The notes under the pieces were generated by a model, which saw nothing but the letters and a program-made list of their open reading frames with translations, searched no databases and was not told the DNA's origin. Made by a program: the position numbers and the translations under genes. Below, one piece after another: positions 37,601 to 46,660 of a stretch of 64,000 bases of DNA (position 1 is its first letter; every line of letters begins with the position of its first letter). Origin of the DNA: Paenibacillus sp. J5C2022 (GTDB lineage: Bacteria > Bacillota > Bacilli > Paenibacillales > Paenibacillaceae); NCBI RefSeq assembly GCF_025567625.1, contig NZ_JAOQJC010000012.1:62001-126000 (forward strand), given 5' to 3'.

Positions 37601-38038
37601 CTAGAAATTAATATCCATATCGACCAGCTTCTCGGCAATCTCGTTGAAGGCACCTTCAGATTGCTCGTAGTAGCCTTCCCATGCCGGCTTGCTCCATATT
37701 TCCACGCGGCTGGATACGCCGAGCACCATGCACTCCTTATCCAGCTTGGCATATTCGCGCAGATTGGCGGGTATATTTACCCTTCCCTGTTTGTCGAGCT
37801 CGCATTCCGTCGCGCCGGAGAAGAAAAATCTCGTGAACGCCCGAGCGTCGGACTTCATGAGCGGCAGCGACTTGAGCTTCTGCTCCAGTATGCTCCATTC
37901 GCTCATGGGATAGACAAACAAGCAGTTGTCGAGGCCGCGAGTGGCAATAAACGAGGTTCCGAGCGCTTCACGGAATTTAGATGGAATAATCAGGCGTCCT
38001 TTCTCGTCGATGCTATGCTGATATTCGCCCAAAAACAT
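37601..38038 (-). CDS. mraZ: Transcriptional regulator MraZ
   Basis: 145 residues with two AbrB/MraZ repeats: [19 protein letters not shown] near 8-26 and [20 protein letters not shown] near 80-99. MraZ assembles as a ring and represses its own dcw operon. Start ATG 38038 is preceded by GGGGTGGAGCGG. A set of 10-bp-spaced TGGG-type repeats in its leader is the expected operator. First gene of the dcw cluster. Confidence 0.97.
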   Translation of the reverse strand: MFLGEYQHSIDEKGRLIIPSKFREALGTSFIATRGLDNCLFVYPMSEWSILEQKLKSLPLMKSDARAFTRFFFSGATECELDKQGRVNIPANLREYAKLDKECMVLGVSSRVEIWSKPAWEGYYEQSEGAFNEIAEKLVDMDINF

Positions 38039-38056
38039 AATTCCGCTCCACCCCTT

Positions 38057-38091
38057 CCCCCTTTATCTCCACTTCTACCCACTTTCCCCCA
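38057..38091 (-). promoter_or_regulatory. MraZ-type operator (10-bp-periodic TGGGN repeats)
   Basis: On the minus strand TGGGG (38091-38087), TGGGT (38081-38077) and TGGAG (38071-38067) follow each other with exact 5-base gaps, and a fourth block GGGGG (38061-38057) keeps the period. Known MraZ operators are TGGGN repeats separated by 5 bases. The site is 20-50 bp upstream of the mraZ start. Confidence 0.8.
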
Positions 38092-38123
38092 CTCAGATAC
38101 AATAGTTCGCCACCTAAAATAAA

Positions 38124-38152
38124 AATCCTGCTCCATGAGCAGGATTTTCAAA
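38124..38152 (-). terminator. Terminator after the DUF4349 gene
   Basis: Minus strand AATCCTGCTC-ATG-GAGCAGGATT followed by TTTATTTT, starting about 15 bp after the stop at 38167. It insulates the mraZ promoter from the upstream gene. Confidence 0.85.
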
Positions 38153-38166
38153 ATAATTTTCTCTCA

Positions 38167-39300
38167 TTAATTTTTTTGAACCGGTTCCTCGCCGTCTTCT
38201 CCGTTCGGCTCGCTGGAGCGGTCTGCAACTGCCGGGCTCTCCCGCCCGTCAATGACTGACCCGTAGCCGATAGACGGAGCAGCCTTCGTGCCTCCGGTTC
38301 TCCGCCGTGCCCCGAGTTTGCCCGCCAGCCATGCAACGGCAATCACCAAGGCTGCGATAGGCAGGAAAGGAAGGATGGCGACCAGTACGATCAGAATGCC
38401 TTCCAGCACCTTCAGCAGAGCGCTCGTGCTGCCCGTTAACGCATCGTTCAGCTTTCCTCCAAGCGTCGTCTCCTCTTCGGCAACGGCTGTTGCCAGCTTC
38501 TGATCCTTCTGATAGATGCGAAGATGAATCGTAGAGAAGGCTACGTTGTTGTCCAGATAACGCAGTCTTCCTTTTATCCCTTCAATAATTTCCTGCACCG
38601 CCGCCAGCTGATTGGAGAACTTGAGCAAGTCGTCCGCCTTCGTCGCTTTCTCCATCATCGACAGCAATCGTTCCTCCACCAGCAATTGACTCTTCAGCCG
38701 GGATTCCAGATCCACATATTCCTCCGATACGTCCTTGCCGGACACGCTCTTCTCGACGGACAGATTGTCAATCTCCGCGATACGGTCCAGGAAAGACATG
38801 AAGCCCTCGGCTGGCACTTTGATCGTATAGGATGCCGCAATCTCTCCGTCATGGCGAGTATCCTTGAATTCAAGAATGTACCCGTCGCTCATGTGAATAT
38901 GATTTCGCAGCTCCACAGCGGCCGCGGCCAACTCCTTCACTTGCATCACCAGATTAGCCGTATAAATAATTTTCGCGTTGAACATGTCGCGTTCGGATGA
39001 TGATGTTCCTGACAAAACACCGCCGCCTCCGGCATTTCCGCCATTCGCCGAGCTCTGAGCCTCGCCCCCAGCTTCTCGGTCAGCCTCCGTATCCGCTTTC
39101 ACTTTCGTACTGGCCGATGCATCGTAAGATGTGGCGACATTCTTCATGTCGGCCATCTCCGACGACGCACTGCCGGAGTCGGCATTGTTGTTCGCTTCGC
39201 CGCTGCAGCCCCCGAGCAATGACGCTATAAGCGCAATTGCCAGCAACAAGACCAGCCACGCGCTCCCTTTGCGATTTCCTTCTCTCTGTAACCCCGCCAT
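38167..39300 (-). CDS. DUF4349-domain lipoprotein
   Basis: About 377 residues from ATG 39300. The N-terminus is a lipoprotein signal (WLVLLLAIALIASLLGGCSGE, cysteine near 33), followed by a low-complexity Ser/Gly/Ala-rich linker, then a DUF4349 region with FNAKIIYTANLVMQVKELAAAAVELRNHI, a coiled coil (ESRLKSQLLVEERLLSMMEKATKADDLLKFSNQL) and a C-terminal membrane span (GILIVLVAILPFLPIAALVIAVAWLAG) with a charged tail. So the protein is probably lipid-anchored at one end and membrane-spanning at the other. DUF4349 function is unknown. It lies upstream of mraZ but is separated by a terminator. Confidence 0.85.
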   Translation of the reverse strand: MAGLQREGNRKGSAWLVLLLAIALIASLLGGCSGEANNNADSGSASSEMADMKNVATSYDASASTKVKADTEADREAGGEAQSSANGGNAGGGGVLSGTSSSERDMFNAKIIYTANLVMQVKELAAAAVELRNHIHMSDGYILEFKDTRHDGEIAASYTIKVPAEGFMSFLDRIAEIDNLSVEKSVSGKDVSEEYVDLESRLKSQLLVEERLLSMMEKATKADDLLKFSNQLAAVQEIIEGIKGRLRYLDNNVAFSTIHLRIYQKDQKLATAVAEEETTLGGKLNDALTGSTSALLKVLEGILIVLVAILPFLPIAALVIAVAWLAGKLGARRRTGGTKAAPSIGYGSVIDGRESPAVADRSSEPNGEDGEEPVQKN

Positions 39301-39421
39301 ACATATCCCCCCTGGACACATGGTATAAGCTCGGCTAAGACGTCTCTTCTTTATGGTATGCCCCGCCGTCTTACATGTTTGACGTCCTTTGGAAGGAAAA
39401 GGTTACCGATATCCGAAAAAA

Positions 39422-39670
39422 TCAAAACGACTGGTAATAAGCAGTATCGAAATAACCGGATTGCAAATTGGCCGTTGTCAGCACGGTTCCTCTTATGCCC
39501 GCATTTTTCTGAACGAACATTCCGCGTACCGCAACGACATTTTGTTCTGGATTGTTGGGATAGCCCAGTACGCCGTAGCCGGAGCCGTCCGCATTCAAAT
39601 AGCTCTCCAGCAATCCGCCCGCTATCATCAGTTTAAATGACCGGCCATTCGTGTAGATGCGAAGCGGCAA
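39422..39670 (-). pseudogene. Detached C-terminal fragment of the beta-helix protein
   Basis: An 82-codon frame overlapping the end of the next gene by 43 bp in another frame. It contains GGLLESYLNADGSGYGVLGYPNNP and VVAVRGMFVQKNAGIRGTVLTT, typical beta-helix-end or tail sequence, and there is no good ribosome-binding site. The simplest reading is that one base was lost or gained between 39640 and 39670, so the original protein continued to the stop at 39422. Sequencing error and true mutation cannot be told apart here. Confidence 0.6.
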
Positions 39671-41583
39671 TCATAAGCTTGCACACGACAAGCCTCGTCA
39701 CCGTTCAGATAGGCGAACCTCACCCCTGTAGCATTCACTTCTGCGTCTCCACCAGCAACCTTCATCCTGAGCCAGTCACAGTCGGATAGCGCTACATTCA
39801 GCAGAAGATTATCGTTCGTCTTCAAATCAACGGTATCCATGCCCACCGTAGCAGGATTTGCCCCGTACTCTCTGGGATCCTTATTATGTACGCCTGAGAT
39901 GGACAGACGACAGCTCTGTTTTTGATCGGGCATTTTTTGGCCGCCGAACAGCTCAACCGCTTTTATGGCATGACCGACCTCGGCTCTGCTATCGATAATA
40001 TTCAAATGTTCGATAACGATTTGCTCTGGATACACGGTGGGACTCCCTATAGCCGTAATATGACCGATGGCAAGAGCACGCAATGTAACGCGTTTTTGCA
40101 ATACTGGATTCAACATAAGGGTAATGTTTTTCATTGCAATACATTTGGGCAAATATGTCTGCCGCCCGAAATGATGCGTTCCGACAGAAGAATCCGTAAT
40201 CGCGGAAATCACGTTCACCATCTTGTCCTGAGTCGCCGACGTGATGGAACGGGCATCAATTGTAACGCCTTCCATGTCAATCTCCCCGTCCCATTCGCAA
40301 GCGTAATCGCCTCGCAATTGAAGGATATTGATGGGCTCATAAGCATCGTTCACTGTTGTTTTCAAATTGCGAATCGTCAGCCGGCCGCCCCCGGTAATTT
40401 CGATCGCCCGGCTTCTGCTGGTCGAAATATTGTCAAACGTAAAGTCCCAGCATGCAAAATGGCCGCCCGCACGATCAATGACACAATCGCGATGAACCAC
40501 ATCCCGCGTGTAATTCCCGTCCGTTTGCGCCCAGCCCGCGAATGACTTGACCCCTTGAATCAATATTTTGGCTGATGTCCAATAATTCAGCATATAGCTG
40601 TACGGTATCCGGTTGCCGCCAACCTTGTCGCATACGGGATCAATCAACTGGAAGTCGTAAACAAATTCGCAACTGAACAAGGACTGGATCGGCACCTCCT
40701 GCGTCGTCCCGCCATCGATATATCGGGGAGACAAGAAGGTGACCCGATTTCTTTGAATGCTCACTGGAGTCGCTCTGGATACGGCGCCCGATACTTCAAG
40801 GGCGAATCCTTCAATAGTGACTCTAGGCACATTGATTGGCGAAATTCGGATGGAGCTAAAGCTGTTAAAGCCCGTGATAAGGGGATAGACCAGATCCCCT
40901 TCTTCGTTGACGACCGTTGCACACCGCTTGCGCTGGGGCGCTCCTCCCGTACGGATCAAGTCCGTTTCTTCTAAAGCGACGATGCCGACAAAATGATTCC
41001 GATAACGGGCCAAGGACGGGATACGTGTCGCATACTTGTAAAACTCCGATATTTGGAATGGCGACTGATCCAATTCATATTGCTCGTATTCAGGCAGCAC
41101 CTGAAACGGCTTTCCGGATAAGTGAGTGACCTTAAAGCGAAAACCGCCGGAATAGCGTGCGTTCACTTGCCAAATGATAGCGGTTGCGCCATCAACAAAA
41201 GCAACGCCGCCGCATTGCCGAATTTCATAACCGTGAGCATTGGCAAATTGATGGGCGGCTACAATCGCTCCCGTATCATTATGCAACCCATCCAATACAG
41301 CGCCGAACATCGTATAAGTGACATACTGCAGTGATTCAGCCAGCAGCAATTGCTTCTTCTTGACATCCTGTTCTCCATATACCGCATCGGCAACTGACCT
41401 GTTGCCGGCCTGCGCCGATGCTCCCGCATTTACCCAGACAGAACCTGTCAACGCAGTCAAACCCGCTACCCCGAGCGAAGCAAGCAGCTTTCTCCTACTC
41501 ATGACAGCCATCCCTTGGCTGCTCTCATTTTTATTCGCATTGTTGCGATCGGTTGACGACTTGTATTCCTCTTTATCGTTCAT
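39628..41583 (-). CDS. Tat-exported right-handed parallel beta-helix (pectate-lyase-like) protein
   Basis: 651 residues. The N-terminal twin-arginine signal SRRKLLASLGVAGLTALTGSVWV near 29-52 suggests folded export. Next comes a pectate-lyase-3-like start (TYTMFGAVLDGLHNDTGAIVAAHQFANAHGYEI) and a long region of beta-helix rungs (RVTIEGFALEVSG, ILIQGVKSFAG, RLTIRNLKTTVN). No catalytic motif of a named glycoside hydrolase or lyase family was recognised, so enzymatic activity is inferred only from fold and context. It is the last gene of a unit with a sugar ABC transporter, about 50 bp after the second permease. The C-terminus appears cut by a frameshift. Confidence 0.75.
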   Translation of the reverse strand: MNDKEEYKSSTDRNNANKNESSQGMAVMSRRKLLASLGVAGLTALTGSVWVNAGASAQAGNRSVADAVYGEQDVKKKQLLLAESLQYVTYTMFGAVLDGLHNDTGAIVAAHQFANAHGYEIRQCGGVAFVDGATAIIWQVNARYSGGFRFKVTHLSGKPFQVLPEYEQYELDQSPFQISEFYKYATRIPSLARYRNHFVGIVALEETDLIRTGGAPQRKRCATVVNEEGDLVYPLITGFNSFSSIRISPINVPRVTIEGFALEVSGAVSRATPVSIQRNRVTFLSPRYIDGGTTQEVPIQSLFSCEFVYDFQLIDPVCDKVGGNRIPYSYMLNYWTSAKILIQGVKSFAGWAQTDGNYTRDVVHRDCVIDRAGGHFACWDFTFDNISTSRSRAIEITGGGRLTIRNLKTTVNDAYEPINILQLRGDYACEWDGEIDMEGVTIDARSITSATQDKMVNVISAITDSSVGTHHFGRQTYLPKCIAMKNITLMLNPVLQKRVTLRALAIGHITAIGSPTVYPEQIVIEHLNIIDSRAEVGHAIKAVELFGGQKMPDQKQSCRLSISGVHNKDPREYGANPATVGMDTVDLKTNDNLLLNVALSDCDWLRMKVAGGDAEVNATGVRFAYLNGDEACRVQAYDCRFASTRMAGHLN

Positions 41584-41632
41584 CCTGAATCCTCCCTTTA
41601 AGCTTAAGTTTGGGACTGCAGCAATTGCGGGA

Positions 41633-42478
41633 CTACCCTTTCAATCCGGTAGTCGCTATTCCCTCTACCAGATACCTCTGGAAAAAGAGAAAGATGATGA
41701 ATTGGGGCAGAAGCGACAACGTTGACATAGCCAGCATCGGTCCCCAAGCCGATACGGAGTACGGGTCCGAGAACATCTTCAAGCCTAACGAGACCGTGAA
41801 CAGCTTGGGATCATTCAAATAAATAAGCGGTGTCATGAAATCATCCCAAGCCCAGTAGAAAGAAAAAATCGCAGCAGTCGTCATGACTGGCCGCATGAGC
41901 GGCAATATAATCCGCAAAAAAATGCCTAGAGACCCGCATCCGTCAATCCGTGCCGCATGATCCAGCTCACGAGGTATTCCTTTCATAAACTGGATGGTCA
42001 AAAAGATAAAAAACGGCGTACCTCCAATAAAAGCGGGTACAATTAACGGCAGAAAGGTATTCACCCAGCCTAATCGATGAAAAATAATGTACTGCGGTAT
42101 AAGCGTCACTTGACTAGGCAGCATAATGGTCACAAGCAAACAGCCGAACAGAAAGGCGCGAAACGGAAACGTCATTCTGGCAAATCCATAAGCTACGAGG
42201 GTCGAGGAGATTAACGTCCCCACAACGATCAAGCTTGTGGTTATAGCGGAATTCAGAAAAAAAGCATCAAAGCCGAGATTGCCGAAACCGACCCATCCCT
42301 CCGCGTAATTTCGCCAATCAAATGATCTCGGCAACAACGAGGTTGCACGGCGAAAAATTTCTTCCTCCTCTTTCAATGAGCTTGCAAAGGTCCATAGGAT
42401 GGGATAGATCATAATGAAACCGATCACCAAGGAGGCTAGGTGAAAATGAAACGACAGCCATTTCGACGCCTTGCTCAT
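41633..42478 (-). CDS. Carbohydrate ABC transporter permease (MalG/UgpE type)
   Basis: 281 residues with six membrane segments and the inner-membrane EAA motif ELDHAARIDGCGSLGIFLRIILPLMRP near 195-220, which docks the ATPase. ATG 42478 follows AAGGAG and overlaps the upstream permease by 3 bp or less. Its length and the carbohydrate-ABC order (binding protein, two permeases) indicate a CUT1 importer for oligosaccharides. No ATPase gene is in the locus, as is common in Paenibacillus where a shared MsmK-type ATPase serves many importers. Confidence 0.93.
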   Translation of the reverse strand: MSKASKWLSFHFHLASLVIGFIMIYPILWTFASSLKEEEEIFRRATSLLPRSFDWRNYAEGWVGFGNLGFDAFFLNSAITTSLIVVGTLISSTLVAYGFARMTFPFRAFLFGCLLVTIMLPSQVTLIPQYIIFHRLGWVNTFLPLIVPAFIGGTPFFIFLTIQFMKGIPRELDHAARIDGCGSLGIFLRIILPLMRPVMTTAAIFSFYWAWDDFMTPLIYLNDPKLFTVSLGLKMFSDPYSVSAWGPMLAMSTLSLLPQFIIFLFFQRYLVEGIATTGLKG

Positions 42479-42479
42479 C

Positions 42480-43385
42480 TTATCCCTCTCCTTCCTCGGA
42501 TTCATAGTGAACCCACCCTGAAGAGGTTTTAAAGATGAACAAAGTGAACGCTCCGACAATGAGCAATAATATCCAGGCCATAGCCGAAGCATACCCCATC
42601 TCAAACCGGCCGAACGCTTTCTCGTACAAGTAAACGGCATAAAACAGTGTTTTATCCATAGGTCCTCCGCTGGTTACAAGAAAACTTTGGGTAAAGGTCA
42701 TGAAGCCGCCTATCAATTGCATAATCAAATTAAAAAATATGACAGGTGTCAACATGGGAAGCGTAATCCGGGCAAATTTCGATAATAAGCTTGCTCCATC
42801 CACTTCCGCCGCTTCATACAACTCCACTGGAACTTGCTTCAACCCCGCCAGAAAAATGAGCATAGGAGAACCGAATTGCCAAATGATGAGCAAAATTAAC
42901 GTCCACAGCGCGTAATCGGGACTAGCGATCCAGTTCGTCCCTTTTATTCCGAACCAATCCAGCACCGCGTTGACTGTACCGTTCAGTCCGAATAACTGCT
43001 TCCACATCACCGCAACTGCAACACTCCCGCCAACGATAGACGGAATATAATAAATCGTACGATAGAGGCCTACCCCTCTAAATTTCAACTGGAAAGCAAG
43101 AGCGATCAGCAATGCGAAAACCAGTTTCAATGGAACGGATATGAATACAAATTGAAAGGTGACAAGCAAAGACTTTACATATCGCGCATCTTCCGTGAAC
43201 ATCGTGACATAATTGCTCAATCCTGCCCATCTCGGGCTTGAAAGCATGTCATAATGCGTAAAAGAGAAGTATAGCGACACAATCATCGGACCAACTATGA
43301 ATACAAGAAAACCAATAAGCCATGGAGAAATGAAAGCATATCCCGCCAGCCCTTTTCTCCAAACTCCAGCTGTTGCGCCTTTCAT
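42480..43385 (-). CDS. Carbohydrate ABC transporter permease (MalF/UgpA type)
   Basis: 301 residues with six membrane segments (first AGYAFISPWLIGFLVFIVGPMIVSLYFSF) and the EAA loop ELYEAAEVDGASLLSKFARITLPMLTPV near 190-217. It is the partner of the following permease, their genes touching at 42478-42482. Start ATG 43385 lies 24 bp after the binding-protein gene. Substrate unknown; probably an oligosaccharide released by the exported beta-helix protein. Confidence 0.94.
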   Translation of the reverse strand: MKGATAGVWRKGLAGYAFISPWLIGFLVFIVGPMIVSLYFSFTHYDMLSSPRWAGLSNYVTMFTEDARYVKSLLVTFQFVFISVPLKLVFALLIALAFQLKFRGVGLYRTIYYIPSIVGGSVAVAVMWKQLFGLNGTVNAVLDWFGIKGTNWIASPDYALWTLILLIIWQFGSPMLIFLAGLKQVPVELYEAAEVDGASLLSKFARITLPMLTPVIFFNLIMQLIGGFMTFTQSFLVTSGGPMDKTLFYAVYLYEKAFGRFEMGYASAMAWILLLIVGAFTLFIFKTSSGWVHYESEEGEG

Positions 43386-43409
43386 GACTGAGATGCTCCC
43401 TCCCGTCGT

Positions 43410-44753
43410 CTACCCCTTATTTTTCGCCAGCACCCTTTCCGCACGATTACGGAATTCTGCCGCCGCTTTCTCCGGTGTCAATTCTCCATAACTCAATGCT
43501 TCGTACACATTATTGAATTCCTGCATAACAGCGCCTGTACCAGGCGGGTCAATGGGCACTTTGCCGGCATAAGGAACAAGCATGTCCAAATAGTCAAACA
43601 TTTGCTTCGCCGTTTCATCCAGTGTCTGGTACAGATGCTCCCTGACTTTTCCGGCGATCGGAACTCCGCGTTCACCAGCCAATATTTCGTTGGCTTCCAA
43701 CGAATTGGTAAAGAAATCAATGAACCGGGCTGATGCTTCTTTATGCTTCGCATCTCTCGTTACCGACAGAAGCATTCCAGGCTTTAAATAGGAGCTCTTC
43801 TCTCCGTCCGGCACAATTGGAGGAACGACTAGCTGCAACGGTCTGCCCGCCGCTTTCGTCAGCGCGACAATTACATTGCTGGAAGTGACATGGTTAGGCG
43901 CCATTTTATGTACAATCAGTTCATCCTCCAGATTGCTCACGCCTGCTGTAACTTCAGGCGGAGGCATAACGCCATCCTTCAGCAGAGTGTCCCATATCGT
44001 AAAGAAATCGATCAGCAAGCCGTCATCGTAACCTAAGCCCGTCCCGTCTTCATTGAACAGATGTTGTCCATGTCCTCTCAGGTAGGCGCGAAATTCATGC
44101 GGTCCGGTCAATCCTTGCACATAAAATGCGTCACCGAGCCGCTGCTTCAGCTCTGTTGCCATCGTGACATAATCATCCCAGGTATATCCCGGCTGAGGAA
44201 TCTCGACTCCCGCCTGTTGAAACATGGCAGAATCAATGGCAAGCGCAACCGCGTTAGTTCCAATATTTATCGCATACAGCTTCCCCGCAACATTGCCCCC
44301 GCTTAAATACTGCTCCTTCACATCATCCAGATTTAATATTTTCTGTTCTGCGTAAGGGGTTAAATCCTCCAGCAGCCCCCTTGTCGAGTACTCAAATAAA
44401 TACTGCATGTCCATTTGAATGATATCCGGAAGGTTTTTGCCCGCCGCTTGCGTTGCGAGCTTATCCCAGTAACCGTTCCATCCGCTGAATTCAGGCGTAA
44501 TTTTGATATTGGGATACTTTTCCTGAAACAATTGAATTACCTTCAATGTTCGGTCATGGCGGTCTTGAGAGCCCCACCAAGCCATGCGCAGTTCTACCGT
44601 CTCATTGTTCTCTTCAGCATCGGGGGCGGTGGGAACCGGCTCTTCATTGTTCTTCCCCGGCGTTGATTGACTCGTACAACCGCATAGCAAGGCCAACAAC
44701 AAAAATAATGGAATTACAGGAATTCTCTTCATTCTCGAAATCGTTTTCAACAT
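43410..44753 (-). CDS. Sugar ABC transporter substrate-binding lipoprotein
   Basis: 447 residues. Signal peptide with lipobox IPLFLLLALLCGCTSQ (Cys near 26), then an MsmE/UgpB-type binding fold (VELRMAWWGSQDRHDRTLKVIQLFQEKYPNIKI, GKNLPDIIQMDMQYLFEYS). The ATG at 44753 follows AAGGAGGATAAACA, a strong site. It is the first gene of the transporter unit, divergent from the histidine kinase. The lipid-anchored protein would capture the sugar outside the cell. Confidence 0.94.
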   Translation of the reverse strand: MLKTISRMKRIPVIPLFLLLALLCGCTSQSTPGKNNEEPVPTAPDAEENNETVELRMAWWGSQDRHDRTLKVIQLFQEKYPNIKITPEFSGWNGYWDKLATQAAGKNLPDIIQMDMQYLFEYSTRGLLEDLTPYAEQKILNLDDVKEQYLSGGNVAGKLYAINIGTNAVALAIDSAMFQQAGVEIPQPGYTWDDYVTMATELKQRLGDAFYVQGLTGPHEFRAYLRGHGQHLFNEDGTGLGYDDGLLIDFFTIWDTLLKDGVMPPPEVTAGVSNLEDELIVHKMAPNHVTSSNVIVALTKAAGRPLQLVVPPIVPDGEKSSYLKPGMLLSVTRDAKHKEASARFIDFFTNSLEANEILAGERGVPIAGKVREHLYQTLDETAKQMFDYLDMLVPYAGKVPIDPPGTGAVMQEFNNVYEALSYGELTPEKAAAEFRNRAERVLAKNKG

Positions 44754-44831
44754 TGTTTATCCTCCTTAAGTTCATCTATAATCATATTAGCAAATGGCCA
44801 TTCCCCTCAGGTATACGAGTCATGCACAGAA

Positions 44832-44862
44832 ACTTTCACTTTTTCCCTTATATTTTGAAAGT
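44832..44862. promoter_or_regulatory. Inverted repeat in the divergent promoter region
   Basis: Perfect 7-bp inverted repeat ACTTTCA (44832-44838) and TGAAAGT (44856-44862) with a 17-bp spacer, in the gap between the ABC operon and the divergent two-component genes. Suitable for a dimeric regulator such as the encoded AraC-type response regulator; no experimental family consensus is claimed. Confidence 0.35.
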
Positions 44863-44896
44863 GATGGAAGTCCATCTGAAGGAGGAGCATAATGAA

Positions 44897-46660
44897 TTGT
44901 ATAACCCGATAAAAAAGTGGAAGCTGGGAAAGGTCATGTTTTTGTCCTTCACCGGCTTCATGGCACTATTGCTTGCCGCCGTCATGATCGTCAGTTACTT
45001 CTTCACATCTGCCGAGCTGATTCGCAACACTTCGCACTATCAACGATTACTGTTAAAGGAATTAAGCACAAAGTTGTCCATTCAGCTGGATGCGGTAGAG
45101 CAAGCTTCACTCGTGGCTTCCAGAAGCAAAGTATTGCAACAATATCTCAGTACGGAGAAAACCGGCTATGAACGGCATGTGATGAAAAAAGACAGCGAGA
45201 AGCTGCTTGCCGAGCTGACTTACAGCTCGCTTTTAATCGAATCCGTGGATCTCTTTATGAGCAACCCGCCTACGACTTCTCAGGATTTCGCCGTCTCCCT
45301 GAAAGACCTGAGCACAATTTCGGAAGATCCCTTGTATGCCAATGTAATAACATCCGATTTCACTTGGATTGGCGAGCATCTATTGCTGAATCCCTATAGC
45401 GAGAAAAAGGTCGTCAGCTTCTCCCGCAAGCTTTACTCTAATATGTCTGATTATTTAGGAGTGCTTATGATACATGTCAATGCTGACGAGCTGCTGAAGA
45501 CGATGACAGGGGAACCTTCAGACCAATCGCTGAAGCGTCAATTGTGGGATTTTCAAGGCAATGTCATTTTATCCACCACACCGACAACGACAAGCGAGAC
45601 AGAGAAGCAATGGGTCAAGCTCTTGAGAAACGATTCCGGTTCCGAAATAAATGAAAACGTTATCTTGTCATGGAACAGACTGCCTGATTCGTACTGGTAC
45701 CTTGTTGAGCTTACCCCTTATCGTCAAATGACGGAGGGAAGCTTGAAATTAGCCGGAATATTGGCTGCCATCGGACTGACTGCTGTCGTGCTTGCTTTGC
45801 TATACTCCTTCTATTTATCCAAGCAGCTTTCTCGACCAATTCGACGACTGCTACAAGCCATGGGCACCATCGGTGTACACAAAACTCAGAAAGAGCTGCT
45901 TCATGATTATACGAACGAATTCGGAGCGCTATTTAACGGTTACCGGCAGATGAATTACAGAATCATTGAACTTTATCATTCTTTGGAGGAGCAATACAGG
46001 AAGCAGAAGGCCGTGGAGCTTGATGCACTGCAATCGATGATCAACCCTCACTTCCTGTACAATACGCTGGATCAAATCAACTGGATGGCGATTGAAGAAG
46101 GACAAGACAAAATCAGCAGCATATTGGAGCTTACCGGGAAAATGCTCCGAATCGGCTTATCCAATGGAGAAACATATATAACCGTTCGCGAGGAGCTCGT
46201 ATTGCTTGAATGCTATGTCGGAATCCAAAGTATCCGCTCTGAAGGCAGTCTTACGTTCCACATCGATGTGCCCGCGACGGTGCTCCACTGTTATTTGCCG
46301 AAGCTAACCCTTCAGCCGTTTGTAGAAAACGCTGTCATTCACGGGTTTCACGGCAAGGATGCAGGTTCTATCCATATAAGCGCCTGCGAAAAGGAAAATA
46401 AACTACTGTTCCTCATTAGAGATGACGGTGTCGGAATTTCTGAAAGCATGGACGATGCTCTCAAGAAAACAGGCCAATCCGGAGGATATGGATTGCGCAA
46501 TGTGCAAGAACGGCTGGATGTCCACTTCGGCGCAAGCGGTCGTCTATCCGTTTATAATACCGGTAATGGTACTGAGGCAAGTATCACAATACCCGTTATG
46601 CGGAAGAAACCTGAAGAAGCGAGGAGAGAAAACGATGTGGAAAGTCGTTCTCGTCGATGA
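44897..46660 (+). CDS. YesM-type sensor histidine kinase
   Basis: About 587 residues from TTG 44897. An N-terminal span (VMFLSFTGFMALLLAAVMIVSYFF), an extracellular sensor of about 250 residues, a second span (GILAAIGLTAVVLALLYSFYL), a HAMP-like linker, then the His_kinase domain with SMINPHFLYNTLDQINWMA and an ATPase with LQPFVENAVIHGF and DDGVGI ... GYGLRNVQERL. TTG 44897 is 11 bases after AAGGAGG; an ATG at 44864 (598 residues) has no site. An ATG at 44892 is ideally spaced but out of frame (see findings). It should sense the sugar handled by the divergent transporter. Confidence 0.9.
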   Translation: MYNPIKKWKLGKVMFLSFTGFMALLLAAVMIVSYFFTSAELIRNTSHYQRLLLKELSTKLSIQLDAVEQASLVASRSKVLQQYLSTEKTGYERHVMKKDSEKLLAELTYSSLLIESVDLFMSNPPTTSQDFAVSLKDLSTISEDPLYANVITSDFTWIGEHLLLNPYSEKKVVSFSRKLYSNMSDYLGVLMIHVNADELLKTMTGEPSDQSLKRQLWDFQGNVILSTTPTTTSETEKQWVKLLRNDSGSEINENVILSWNRLPDSYWYLVELTPYRQMTEGSLKLAGILAAIGLTAVVLALLYSFYLSKQLSRPIRRLLQAMGTIGVHKTQKELLHDYTNEFGALFNGYRQMNYRIIELYHSLEEQYRKQKAVELDALQSMINPHFLYNTLDQINWMAIEEGQDKISSILELTGKMLRIGLSNGETYITVREELVLLECYVGIQSIRSEGSLTFHIDVPATVLHCYLPKLTLQPFVENAVIHGFHGKDAGSIHISACEKENKLLFLIRDDGVGISESMDDALKKTGQSGGYGLRNVQERLDVHFGASGRLSVYNTGNGTEASITIPVMRKKPEEARRENDVESRSRR

